DNA of 64,000 nucleotides from Hoeflea marina. GTDB taxonomy: Bacteria > Pseudomonadota > Alphaproteobacteria > Rhizobiales > Rhizobiaceae. This document shows, piece after piece, positions 53,029 to 61,323 of the stretch. The stretch's first letter is position 1, and the number at the start of each line of letters is the position of its first letter. The notes under the pieces are model-generated. The model was not told the origin of the DNA. It saw only the letters and a list, made by a program, of their open reading frames with translations, and did no database searches. The DNA lies in NCBI RefSeq assembly GCF_003182275.1, contig NZ_QGTR01000005.1, forward strand, positions 62,001 through 126,000. The letters are read 5' to 3'. A program made the position numbers and the translations under genes.

Positions 53029-54015
53029 ATGCCGCAGATCTTCTCCACCCACAGCCTGCATCCGCAGGTCACCGCAGATCTGCAGGCCGCCGGCGAGTTC
53101 CGTGTGGCCAGCGCACCCACCGCCGAAGCCATCATGGCGGAAGGGCTGCAGGCCGACATCGTGGTGGTGCGGGCGCCGATCCCGCAGGCCTACTTCGCAG
53201 CGGCCGGGAAGCTGCGCGCTGCCGTGCGCCACGGAGCCGGTCTTGACATGATTCCGCTCGACGCGGCCACCGGGGCCGGCGTTCTGGTGGCCAATGTGCC
53301 TGGCGCCAACTCCGTGACCGTCGCCGAGCACTGCATCTGGTCCGCGCTCGCTCTGTTGCGCCGCTATCCCGAAGTCAGCGCGGACCTGAGATCGTCCGGC
53401 TGGGCGGTGGCGCGGGCCCACTCCGACCTTGGCCGGGAACTCAGCGGACGAACCATCGGTATTGTCGGCATGGGCAATGTCGGCACCGCCCTGTTCCGGA
53501 TCGCCCATGGAGGATTCGGCATGAAGGTGCTTGCCGTCACCAGCAGGCCGAAGGCGCTGCCCGACGGCGCCGAGGCTTCGGACCTGCGCCATGCTCTGAC
53601 GCACAGCGACGTTGTCGTGCTGGCCTGCCCCCTCAATGACAGCACGCGCGGCCTGATCGGTGCGGGCGAACTGGCGCTGATGCGTCCTGGAGCGGTGCTG
53701 GTCAATGTTTCGCGCGGCCCGGTGGTCGATGAGCACGCGCTGCTTGACGCGCTTCAGGCGGATGCGATCGGCGGGGCTGTGCTGGATGTGTTCGACCGGC
53801 AGCCCTTGCCAGGTGAGCACCCGTTCCTGTCGCTGCGCAATGTCATTCTGACGCCGCACATGGCCGGCATCACCGAAGAAAGCATGCTGCGCATGGGCCA
53901 GGGCGTGGTGACGGAAACGCGACGCATTCTCGCAGGCGACAAACCGCTCAACTTTTGCAATCAGGCCGCATGGCCAAAATACCAGACCCGTTTCGGCGAG
54001 CGCATTTCAGGGTGA
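53029..54015 (+). CDS. D-2-hydroxyacid dehydrogenase family protein
   Basis: A 328-residue NAD(P)-dependent dehydrogenase. The nucleotide motif GIVGMGNVGTAL lies near 143-155, catalytic Arg229 in VSRGPVVDE and His277 in TPHMAGITEESM. The residue that is normally the catalytic Glu (DVFxxEP) is Gln258 here (DVFDRQPLP). I recall rhizobial relatives with VFxxQPLP, so it may be a subfamily trait. It would reduce or oxidise a 2-oxo/2-hydroxy acid made by the dehydratase. It begins 2 nt after the GntR stop and ends the rightward operon; it is convergent with the ABC transporter operon. Confidence 0.9.
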   Translation: MPQIFSTHSLHPQVTADLQAAGEFRVASAPTAEAIMAEGLQADIVVVRAPIPQAYFAAAGKLRAAVRHGAGLDMIPLDAATGAGVLVANVPGANSVTVAEHCIWSALALLRRYPEVSADLRSSGWAVARAHSDLGRELSGRTIGIVGMGNVGTALFRIAHGGFGMKVLAVTSRPKALPDGAEASDLRHALTHSDVVVLACPLNDSTRGLIGAGELALMRPGAVLVNVSRGPVVDEHALLDALQADAIGGAVLDVFDRQPLPGEHPFLSLRNVILTPHMAGITEESMLRMGQGVVTETRRILAGDKPLNFCNQAAWPKYQTRFGERISG

Positions 54016-54026
54016 GAGCGATCAGT

Positions 54027-54072
54027 CCGGACCTGCTCACGGAGGAGCGGAGGCTCCCGTGAACAGATCCGG
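54027..54072. terminator. bidirectional terminator between convergent operons
   Basis: Long imperfect stem: CCGGACCTGCTCACGGAG (54027-54044) pairs with CTCCCGTGAACAGATCCGG (54054-54072), with a bulge and two mismatches, loop about 9 nt. It lies between the 3' ends of the dehydrogenase and the ABC ATPase genes. No strong T-run on either side, but the position is right. Confidence 0.6.
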
Positions 54073-54106
54073 CCCTGGGAGGACCTGCCGTGGTCTGGCA
54101 CGCGAC

Positions 54107-55177
54107 TCAGCCCAGATCGAGATTGCGCCCGTTGCCAGGGTCGAAAGACAGAACTTTACCGGGCCGCCAGCCAAACCTGACCACCTCGTCGATCCGGACC
54201 TTCGTCTGCGCCGACACGGTGGCATGCAGGTGCGTGCCGTCGATGTCGAGCGTCAGGATCTTGATGACACCGTGATTCTCGATGTCGAAGACGCGGGCTG
54301 ACACCGGTCCGTTGTCGTCGAGCACCACGTCCTCGGGCCGAATGCCGAATCTCATGCGGGCGCCGTCCGCTCCGTGCGTCCTGGTGACCGGCAGGGTGAA
54401 CCCGCCCGCATCCAGGAGGGCCGCCCCGCCCCGCAGGACGCCATCGAGCAGATTCATCGGCGGGGTTCCGACCGAGCGCGCGACAAATGTGTTGATCGGC
54501 CGGGCATAGATCTCGGACGGGGTCCCGACCTGCACCAGCCGGCCCTGATTGAGCACGCCGATCTTGTCTCCCATCGACATCGCCTCGACCTGGTCGTGGG
54601 TGACGAACACGAAGGTCGCGCCCAGTTCGCTGTGCAGCTTCTTCAGCTCCACTCTGAGCACATCGCGCAGATTGGCGTCGAGCGCCGACAGTGGTTCGTC
54701 CATCAGGAACACGCGCGGCTTGCGCACGATCGCGCGGCCGATCGACACCCGCTGCATCTCGCCGCCCGACAGCCGTTCCACCTTGCGGTCGAGCAGCCGG
54801 GTGATCTGCAGCGTCTCGGCGACGCGGTCGACCCGGTCCTTGATCTCGGCGGTGGTAAGATTGTGGGTGCGGGACTTGAGCGGAAACTCGAGATTGCCGC
54901 GCACGGTGAGCCGCGGATAGAGCGAATACTGCTGCAGCACCAGCGCCACGTCGCGCTCGGCGGCATTCCAGCCGGTGGCGTCCTGCCCGTCGATGATGAC
55001 CTTGCCGGAGTTGGGTTTCTCCAGTCCGGCAATCACCCTCAATGTGGTGGTCTTGCCGGCACCGGTCTGACCCAGCAGCACGAAGAACTCGCCATCCTTG
55101 ATGTCGAGGTCCAGATCGCGCAACGCGATGTTGGGGCCGAACTTCTTGGTCACGCCCTGCAATGCGATGTCGGCCAT
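54107..55177 (-). CDS. ABC transporter ATP-binding protein (CUT1-like) B
   Basis: A 356-residue ATPase with a C-terminal regulatory domain (from about 240). Walker A GQTGAGKTT, signature LSGGEMQR, Walker B FLMDEPLSALD, and VTHDQVEAM. The Gln in the P-loop and the M in the signature are shared with the neighbouring ATPase. It is last in the transporter operon; its start overlaps the stop of ATPase A by one base. The pair likely forms a heterodimer, as in the two-ATPase GlpST glycerol transporter of Rhizobium. Confidence 0.93.
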   Translation of the reverse strand: MADIALQGVTKKFGPNIALRDLDLDIKDGEFFVLLGQTGAGKTTTLRVIAGLEKPNSGKVIIDGQDATGWNAAERDVALVLQQYSLYPRLTVRGNLEFPLKSRTHNLTTAEIKDRVDRVAETLQITRLLDRKVERLSGGEMQRVSIGRAIVRKPRVFLMDEPLSALDANLRDVLRVELKKLHSELGATFVFVTHDQVEAMSMGDKIGVLNQGRLVQVGTPSEIYARPINTFVARSVGTPPMNLLDGVLRGGAALLDAGGFTLPVTRTHGADGARMRFGIRPEDVVLDDNGPVSARVFDIENHGVIKILTLDIDGTHLHATVSAQTKVRIDEVVRFGWRPGKVLSFDPGNGRNLDLG

Positions 55178-56265
55178 CAGTTGGCTCCCCGCAGATTGAG
55201 GCCGCTGGCCGTATCGAAGAAATGCGCCTGCGCCGGGTCCAGTCGGGCCCAGACCCGCTGGCCCTCGCCGGAGACGAATCCGCTTGGCGTGCGCGCGCGC
55301 AGCACCGCGTCTCCGAGGCGGACATCGACGATGTCGTGACTGCCCAGGGGTTCGATATTGGTTGTTACCACTTCCACAAAACCTTCGGTCTGTTGATGCT
55401 CGAGCAGCACCGCTTCCGGGCGAGCGCCCAATGCCAGGTCGGCCTGGGTGCTGCGCACGCTGGCCAGCGCCTCGTCGGGAAAGCTGAAGCTGGCGTCAGC
55501 CCCGTTGAGTCGCACGCGTTGACCTTCGATTCGCACGCCGTTGACGTTCATCACCGGCGAGCCCACGAACTTGGCCACGAAGAGATTGGTCGGATGCAGG
55601 TAGACTTCGTCCGGGGCGCCGACCTGCTGCAGCACGCCGTCATGCAGGATGACGATGCGGTCCGCCAGGCTCATCGCCTCGATCTGGTCGTGGGTGACGT
55701 AGACGGAGGTAGACCCGCGGGCAATGTGCAGGCGTTTGATTTCGGCGCGCATCTGCTCGCGCAGCTTGGCGTCGAGCACGCCGAGCGGCTCGTCCATCAG
55801 GAGCGCCTGCGGGCGTCGGACAAGGGCACGCGCGATCGCGACGCGCTGCATGTCGCCACCCGAGAGCGCCGAAGGCTTGCGGTCGAGATGCTCGGCGATC
55901 TGCAGGATCTCGGCCACCTCCTTGACAGCCTTGTCGCGATCGGTCGCGTTCATGCGCACCGCGCGAAGCGGAAAGGCGATGTTCTCGCGCACGGTCATAT
56001 GCGGATAGAGCGAGAAGGACTGGAACACGAAGGCGATGTCGCGATCGGAGGCCTTGCGATGCTGCACCTCGGTGCCATTGATCAGGATCTTGCCCGAGGT
56101 CACGGACTCGAGCCCGGCGATGGCGCGGAGGGCGGTGGTCTTGCCGCCGCCAGACTGGCCCAGCATGACGACGAACTCCCCGTCGGCGATGGTCAGGTTC
56201 AGGTTTTTCAGAACCTGCAGATGACCGAAGAACTTCTGCACGTTCTGAATGTCGATCTGCGCCAT
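55177..56265 (-). CDS. ABC transporter ATP-binding protein (CUT1-like) A
   Basis: A 362-residue ATPase: Walker A GQSGGGKTT, signature LSGGDMQR, Walker B LLMDEPLGVLD, VTHDQIEAM, then a TOBE-like domain (about 235-360). It is distinct from the adjoining ATPase B (about 350 residues each, clearly diverged). The gene overlaps ATPase B and the 90-residue membrane gene by one base each, so the whole operon is tightly coupled. Confidence 0.93.
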   Translation of the reverse strand: MAQIDIQNVQKFFGHLQVLKNLNLTIADGEFVVMLGQSGGGKTTALRAIAGLESVTSGKILINGTEVQHRKASDRDIAFVFQSFSLYPHMTVRENIAFPLRAVRMNATDRDKAVKEVAEILQIAEHLDRKPSALSGGDMQRVAIARALVRRPQALLMDEPLGVLDAKLREQMRAEIKRLHIARGSTSVYVTHDQIEAMSLADRIVILHDGVLQQVGAPDEVYLHPTNLFVAKFVGSPVMNVNGVRIEGQRVRLNGADASFSFPDEALASVRSTQADLALGARPEAVLLEHQQTEGFVEVVTTNIEPLGSHDIVDVRLGDAVLRARTPSGFVSGEGQRVWARLDPAQAHFFDTASGLNLRGAN

Positions 56266-56537
56266 CAGTGGCTCCCTGCAGTCTTTGAGCCATTCTTGCT
56301 GGCATGGTCATTGATCTCCAGCACATCGAGCGAGTCCTCGATGTAGCTCTCCTCGACCTCCGGATCGGGTTCGATCTTGGAGGTGATCATGAAGGCAATG
56401 AGACCGAAGAGAGTCATGGTGACGCCGTAGTTATGCAGAAACACGCTCCAGGGCTGGCACAGCGAGATGATCCCGAAGATCATCAGCCCCTGTGCCGCCG
56501 GGACAAGAAGACGCTGGTTGATGCTGCGAAAACTCAT
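56265..56537 (-). CDS. small two-helix membrane protein in the ABC operon
   Basis: A 90-residue protein: SINQRLLVPAAQGLMIFGIISL is a first membrane helix, FLHNYGVTMTLFGLIAFMI a second, and the C-terminal 40 residues are acidic and cytoplasmic. It is embedded between a permease gene (ATGA overlap) and ATPase A (1-nt overlap). Rhizobial transporters with two ATPases can carry an extra small membrane protein (GlpU in the glycerol system); this one fills that role by position, though I cannot claim homology. It may be an accessory subunit. Confidence 0.75.
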   Translation of the reverse strand: MSFRSINQRLLVPAAQGLMIFGIISLCQPWSVFLHNYGVTMTLFGLIAFMITSKIEPDPEVEESYIEDSLDVLEINDHASKNGSKTAGSH

Positions 56538-57493
56538 TTGCGGATCGCTCCGAAGGACATGCCGCGCAGCAGGTGGTTGCGCAGGAGGAAGGTGAAGATC
56601 GCGACCGGCAGCAGGAACAGCAGAGTGCCCGATGCGATGACGGTCCAGTCGGGCAGGCCCGAGCCGACCTGGCTCGGGATGAAGGGCGGCGCGGTCTGGG
56701 CCCGGCGATTGGTCATGATCAGCGCGAATGCATATTCGTTCCAGGCCGTGATGAAGCAGAACACGGCGGTGGCGGCGATGCCGGTGGCGGCCTCGGGGAG
56801 AACGATCTTGAAGAAGGCCTGCATGCGCGTGTATCCGTCGACCAGCGCCGCCTCCTCGTATTCCTTCGGAATCTCGTCGATGAAACCCTTCATCAGCCAG
56901 ACGGAAAAGGACAGGTTGAACGCGGTGTAGAGGATGATGAGCCCCAGATGCGTGTCGTTGAGGCCGACTGCCCGGTACATCAGGAACATCGGGATCGCCA
57001 CCACAACAGGGGGCAGCATGCGTGTCGACAGGATGAAGAAGAGCAGATCCTGCTCGCCCTTCACCCTGAAGCGCGAGAAGCCGTAGGCCGTGAACGTGCC
57101 CATACCGACGGCGAGCACCGTCGAAGTGATGGCGACGATCAGTGAGTTCATGAAGCGGCTGGGATAGCCTGACAACTGGACTTCGCCACGCCCCGAGCGG
57201 ACCACCTTCTCGCCGCCATCGAACACGAGCCGTTCCCACCACGGGGCGGCTGCGTATTCTTCCTGGGACGGCGGCGCCCGGAGCTGCGAGCGCTTCGTGA
57301 ACAGCTTCACGAAAGGCGAGATTTCGGGCGTGAAGACGATTGTCGGCGGGATGGTGGTCGCCAGATTGCGCGGCTTGAACGCAGTCGAGGCGATCCAGTA
57401 GATCGGCGCCAGGAAGATCATGGTGATGATCAGGACGGAGACGATCGCCAGGCGATTTATGGTCCTTTCGCCATTGGTGCGGACGGCGGCCAT
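56534..57493 (-). CDS. ABC sugar transporter permease (MalG type)
   Basis: A 319-residue permease with six membrane helices; the first is near 15-37 and there is a long periplasmic loop after it (about 40-115). The EAA loop reads EYEEAALVDGYTRMQAFFKIVLP (cited in part: EEAALVDGYTRM). MalG-type, carbohydrate uptake family 1. It has an ATGA overlap with the small membrane gene and a 1-nt gap to the other permease. Confidence 0.92.
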   Translation of the reverse strand: MAAVRTNGERTINRLAIVSVLIITMIFLAPIYWIASTAFKPRNLATTIPPTIVFTPEISPFVKLFTKRSQLRAPPSQEEYAAAPWWERLVFDGGEKVVRSGRGEVQLSGYPSRFMNSLIVAITSTVLAVGMGTFTAYGFSRFRVKGEQDLLFFILSTRMLPPVVVAIPMFLMYRAVGLNDTHLGLIILYTAFNLSFSVWLMKGFIDEIPKEYEEAALVDGYTRMQAFFKIVLPEAATGIAATAVFCFITAWNEYAFALIMTNRRAQTAPPFIPSQVGSGLPDWTVIASGTLLFLLPVAIFTFLLRNHLLRGMSFGAIRK

Positions 57494-57494
57494 C

Positions 57495-58406
57495 TCAGCG
57501 TTCCTTCACTTTGTTCAGATATTTCACGTAGATGTTGGTGATTGCCAGGACCATGATCAGCACGATGTAGGCCAGAGCGCAGGACATGCCGGTCTGCCAT
57601 TCCTGGAACGCCATCTTGTAGAGCCGGATCGAGATCACTTCCGTGGTCGGCTGGCTGGTCAGGATATAGGCAAGGTCGAAGGTCTTGAAGGCCTCCATGG
57701 TCCGGAAGATGATCGCGATCATCAGGATCGGCGCGACCAGAGGCAGGGTGATGCGGAAGAAAGTGTAGAGCGATCCTGCCCGGTCGATCGCCGCCGCCTC
57801 GTAGAGGTGCTTGGGAACAGCGGACAGGCCGGCCAGCGACAGCAGCATCACGAAAGGCGACCACATCCATATATCGGTCAGCGCGACGGCGTAGAGCGCC
57901 ATATTCGGGTTGGACAGCCATTCGAAGGTGCCAAGCCCCAGCGCGTAGTTGATGATGCCGAAGGACGGATCGTAGAGCAGCTTCCAGAACAGGCCGACCA
58001 CCGCCATCGACAGCATCATCGGCAGCAGCAGCAGCGTCGTGAGCAGGCCCTTGAGCGGAATGTCCCGGTTGAGCAGCAGCGCCACCCCGAAGCCCACGAC
58101 CACCTGGCCGACAACCGATACGATCACGTATTTCGCCGTGATGGTGAAGTTGGTCCAGATGAACGGGTCGGCCAAGAGATCGCGGTAGTTCTGCAGTCCG
58201 ACGAAATTGGCTGGCGCGTTGGAAGACGCGCGGAAATCGGTGAACGAATAGCCCAGCGAATAGAGCAGCGGGAAAATATTGAAGACGATCAGGAACACGA
58301 TCGTCGGGATGATGAACAGGTTGCGGATCGACATATCGCTCATTCCGCGGGATGCGGCGCGCGATTTGGGATCCAGCGTCGTCAGGACTGCAGTGGCCAC
58401 AGCCAC
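57495..58406 (-). CDS. ABC sugar transporter permease (MalF type)
   Basis: A 303-residue permease with six helices (first near 30-50). The EAA loop is YEAAAIDRAGSLYTFFRITLP (cited in part: YEAAAIDRAGSLYTF). MalF/UgpA-type of the carbohydrate uptake family 1. It begins after an intercistronic hairpin that separates it from the binding-protein gene. It starts MAVATAVLTTLDPKSRA; a later Met at residue 22 or 25 (MSDMSIRN) is also possible. Confidence 0.92.
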   Translation of the reverse strand: MAVATAVLTTLDPKSRAASRGMSDMSIRNLFIIPTIVFLIVFNIFPLLYSLGYSFTDFRASSNAPANFVGLQNYRDLLADPFIWTNFTITAKYVIVSVVGQVVVGFGVALLLNRDIPLKGLLTTLLLLPMMLSMAVVGLFWKLLYDPSFGIINYALGLGTFEWLSNPNMALYAVALTDIWMWSPFVMLLSLAGLSAVPKHLYEAAAIDRAGSLYTFFRITLPLVAPILMIAIIFRTMEAFKTFDLAYILTSQPTTEVISIRLYKMAFQEWQTGMSCALAYIVLIMVLAITNIYVKYLNKVKER

Positions 58407-58433
58407 CTCCTCTTTGATATGCAGAGACGAAAA

Positions 58434-58459
58434 CGGAGGGGGCGGGCACGCCCCCTCCG
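58434..58459 (-). terminator. strong intercistronic hairpin after the binding-protein gene
   Basis: Perfect 11-bp stem CGGAGGGGGCG-GGCA-CGCCCCCTCCG, followed on the minus strand by TTTTCGTCTCTG. It lies 12 nt after the binding-protein stop and 27 nt before the permease start. It should end most transcripts, leaving the binding protein in excess over the membrane parts. Confidence 0.78.
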
Positions 58460-58471
58460 CAAGAACGGGAT

Positions 58472-59782
58472 TTACTGGACCCGGTTGTACTTCTTGAAGG
58501 TCTCGTTCCAGTCGCCGGCAAGCGCGTCGAGCGCGTCCTTAGCGGTGCCTTCGCCACCCGTGATGTACGGGTAGAGGCGCTGATTCATCTGGATCAGCAG
58601 TTCCGCATATTCCGGCGTCGCCCAGAAGTCCTTCACCTTGAACATTGTCTCGTAGAAGGCCTTGTTGTAGGGCGTAGCGTTCTGGAATTCCTCGGATTCA
58701 AGCACCTTGGCCGATGCAGTGTAGCCGCCAAGTTCGGCCCAGCGCTTCTGGGTTTCGTCCTTGATGAACCACTCCAGGAACTTCATCGACTCTTCCTTGT
58801 TCTCCGAGTACGAGATCACGGAAATGCCCTGGCCACCGAGGGCCGCAAACTGCGCGCCGCCCGGACCTGCCGGGTTGGCGAAAAATCCGGTGTTGGCTGC
58901 GTTCGGGTTCGACGCCTCGTTGGTGAGCGCCGGGAAGAAGGCGAAGTAATTCATGCTCATCGCCGCCAGGTTCTCGGTGATTGCCTGGTTGTTTTCAACG
59001 AAGAAGGTCTTCGCCCAGCCCGGAGGCGTGAACCCATAGAGTTCGCGGTACATCTCCACGGCCTTGACGTTCTGGTCCGAGTTGACGATGCCGTCGACCT
59101 TGTAGCCGGCATAGTCGCCAAGCTCGCCGCCATAGGAGAAGATCGCGTTCTCGACGCCCATGACGAGTCCGTCATAGGAGTTGTCGGTGTAGATCGCGAT
59201 GCCGTAGCGCTTCTCGTCCGGACGGTGGAAGAATTCGGCGATGTCGCGCATCTGGGCCCATGTGGCCGGCGGCGCGAGATCGTAGCCATACTTGGCCTTG
59301 AACGCTTCCATTTCCTTGGGGTCCTCGAACCAGTCCTTGCGGTAGGACCAGCCGACCGCATCGCCTTCTGCCGGAATCGACCAGTATTTGCCGGAACTCG
59401 CCGGATATTCGGAATAGTATTTCACCGTCGCCGGCGCCATCACCTCGGTCAGCTTGTGCTGATTGAAGAAGTCGGTGAGGTCGACGTAGTGGCCGGCTTC
59501 CGATGCGGCTCCGATCCACTGGGAATCACCAACCACCATGTCGTAGGCCGAACCCTTGGCGTTCAGCTCTGTGAACGTCTTGGTCTGGAAGTCCGACCAG
59601 GGCGTTGTTTCCACCGTCACCTGAACGCCGGTTTCCGCTTCATACTCGTTGACCAGTTCCTGAAGATAGTTTGCCGGGTCCCATTCGGCCCAGAAGATCG
59701 TCAGACCTTCGGCAGACACGGGTGAAGCCAGAGCGACTGATAGGCCGACGCCGGCAAGCAGACTCGCTATTTTGGATCGCAT
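58472..59782 (-). CDS. ABC transporter extracellular solute-binding protein
   Basis: A 436-residue periplasmic protein of the carbohydrate (family 1) type. Signal peptide ends about VSAEG (residue 25), then LTIFWAEWDPANYLQELVNEYE. It determines the imported compound: sugar, sugar acid or cyclitol. The start at 59782 has GGAGG 8 nt upstream. First gene of the transporter operon, downstream of a TGGT-N3-ACCA site at 59861. Confidence 0.93.
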   Translation of the reverse strand: MRSKIASLLAGVGLSVALASPVSAEGLTIFWAEWDPANYLQELVNEYEAETGVQVTVETTPWSDFQTKTFTELNAKGSAYDMVVGDSQWIGAASEAGHYVDLTDFFNQHKLTEVMAPATVKYYSEYPASSGKYWSIPAEGDAVGWSYRKDWFEDPKEMEAFKAKYGYDLAPPATWAQMRDIAEFFHRPDEKRYGIAIYTDNSYDGLVMGVENAIFSYGGELGDYAGYKVDGIVNSDQNVKAVEMYRELYGFTPPGWAKTFFVENNQAITENLAAMSMNYFAFFPALTNEASNPNAANTGFFANPAGPGGAQFAALGGQGISVISYSENKEESMKFLEWFIKDETQKRWAELGGYTASAKVLESEEFQNATPYNKAFYETMFKVKDFWATPEYAELLIQMNQRLYPYITGGEGTAKDALDALAGDWNETFKKYNRVQ

Positions 59783-59860
59783 GCTTATTCCTCCCATTCG
59801 TTTACGTCATCCTCGGATCAGGCTGACCTCCCCAGGCAGCTATGATCAAACGCACCCAAC

Positions 59861-59871
59861 TGGTAATACCA
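59861..59871. promoter_or_regulatory. GntR/FadR-type operator site 2
   Basis: TGGT-AAT-ACCA, flanked by AAC on both sides. It is 79 nt upstream of the ABC binding-protein start and shares the TGGTAA(K)ACCA core with site 1 (TGGTAAGACCA). Confidence 0.68.
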
Positions 59872-60027
59872 AACTGCGAAGCCCGTCAAGGGGCTTGGGC
59901 CAAAGAATCGCACGCCGCTGTAATCGTTTGCAGGCCAATTTCTCTCAATATATCTGGATTTTTGATTGCCACATGCCGTCGTAGTGGGTCGCAACCGGCA
60001 CGAAAGCCGATTCCAGACTTGTAAATC

Positions 60028-60038
60028 TGGTCGAACCA
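60028..60038. promoter_or_regulatory. GntR/FadR-type operator site 3
   Basis: TGGT-CGA-ACCA within the 13-bp perfect palindrome CTGGTCGAACCAG (60027-60039), 81 nt upstream of the UPF0261 gene start. Same core as sites 1 and 2. Confidence 0.65.
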
Positions 60039-60119
60039 GTTAGGCTTTTGAAGACCATCGGTGAGCAGGATGACCGGCCGATCACGATGGATCCGTATCA
60101 TGGCTGAAAGACTTCTGGA

Positions 60120-61316
60120 ATGCATCACATCTTTGTCGTCGGAACCGCGGACACCAAGGGCGAGGAACTGGCATTTCTCGCCGGCCTGCTGCGCGATAGC
60201 GGCATGACCGTAACGCTCGCCGATGTGGGCACGCGCACCGCGACTGTTGCCACGGAGATTTCCGCACGCCAGATCGCCGCCTGCCATCCCCTCGGCGCCG
60301 ACAGGATCCTGGCCATCAAGGACCGCGGCCGCGCCGTCGCGCTGATGGGTGAGGCCTTTGCTCGCTTCATCGCCAAACGCAGCGACATAGACGGAATCAT
60401 TGGCATCGGCGGCGGCGGCGGCACGTCGATCGTCTGCGAAGGGTTGCGCACCATTCCCTATGGCGTGCCGAAGATCATGGTCTCGACGCTGGCTTCCGGC
60501 GACACCGCGCCCTATGTCGGCATTTCCGACATCGTGATGATGCCCTCTGTCACCGACATGGCTGGGCTCAACCGACTGAGCCGCGTCATTCTGCACAATG
60601 CCGCCCAGGCGTTGGCCGGCATGGTCGCCCACCCTGCGCCCGCGCAGACGGGCAAGCCTGCCGTGGGCCTGACCATGTTCGGCGTCACCACGCCCTGCGT
60701 GATGGCGATAGCCGAGGGATTGCGCGGCGACCACGACTGCATGGTCTTCCATGCCACCGGCACCGGTGGCCGGACGATGGAGAAGCTCATTGATTCAGGC
60801 TTGCTTACCGGCGTCATCGACATCACCACCACGGAAGTCTGCGACCTGTTGCTGGGCGGTGTGCTCCCGGCCAGCGACGACCGCTTCGGCGCCATCGCGC
60901 GCACGGGGATGCCCTGGGTTGGATCGGTCGGTGCGCTCGACATGGTCAATTTCTGGGCGCCCGACACCGTGCCCAAGCAGTTCGGGGACCGCAAGTTCTA
61001 TCACCACAATCCGAATGTGACGTTGATGCGCACCTTGCCGGCGGAGTGCGATCGCATAGGACGCTGGATCGGCGAACGTCTCAATGCCGGCGACGGGCCG
61101 ATCCGGCTGCTGCTGCCGGAGAAAGGCATATCCGCGCTCGACATCGAAGGCGGCGTGTTCCACGATCCCGAAGCCGACGCGGCGCTGTTTGCAGCGCTGG
61201 AACAGACGCTCCGTCAGTCCAGCCACCGCCGCATCCTGCGGCTCGACGCCCACATCAACGATCCCGCCTTTGCCCGGGCCGCCATCGCGGCCTTCCACGA
61301 CATCCAGCCGGAGTAG
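60120..61316 (+). CDS. Tm-1-like ATP-binding domain protein (UPF0261)
   Basis: A 398-residue protein with the UPF0261/Tm-1-like fold: [12 protein letters not shown] at the start, a glycine-rich loop [12 protein letters not shown] near 98-109, STLASGD, and [12 protein letters not shown]. This is the N-terminal half of the plant Tm-1 resistance protein; in bacteria it is a separate gene. The reaction is unestablished; the glycine loop fits a nucleotide or phosphate. It begins the rightward operon with the PEP-hydrolase-like gene (7-nt gap) and a cupin gene. Confidence 0.9.
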   Translation: MHHIFVVGTADTKGEELAFLAGLLRDSGMTVTLADVGTRTATVATEISARQIAACHPLGADRILAIKDRGRAVALMGEAFARFIAKRSDIDGIIGIGGGGGTSIVCEGLRTIPYGVPKIMVSTLASGDTAPYVGISDIVMMPSVTDMAGLNRLSRVILHNAAQALAGMVAHPAPAQTGKPAVGLTMFGVTTPCVMAIAEGLRGDHDCMVFHATGTGGRTMEKLIDSGLLTGVIDITTTEVCDLLLGGVLPASDDRFGAIARTGMPWVGSVGALDMVNFWAPDTVPKQFGDRKFYHHNPNVTLMRTLPAECDRIGRWIGERLNAGDGPIRLLLPEKGISALDIEGGVFHDPEADAALFAALEQTLRQSSHRRILRLDAHINDPAFARAAIAAFHDIQPE

Positions 61317-61323
61317 CCGCTTC

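Larger units (their letters stand above)
59783..60119. other. 337-nt divergent control region, transporter versus UPF0261 operon
   Basis: No gene is seen. It contains two GntR-type cores (59861-59871 and 60028-60038), one nearer each transcription unit, and another inverted repeat CCAGA...TCTGG (60013-60030). The middle (59940-59970) is AT-rich. Confidence 0.6.

Noticed and set aside
57420-58574. 384-codon plus-strand frame rich in His, Asp and Gln opposite the permeases
   Set aside because: Reverse complement of membrane-helix codons typically gives such His/Asp/Gln-rich frames; the permease EAA loops prove the minus strand.
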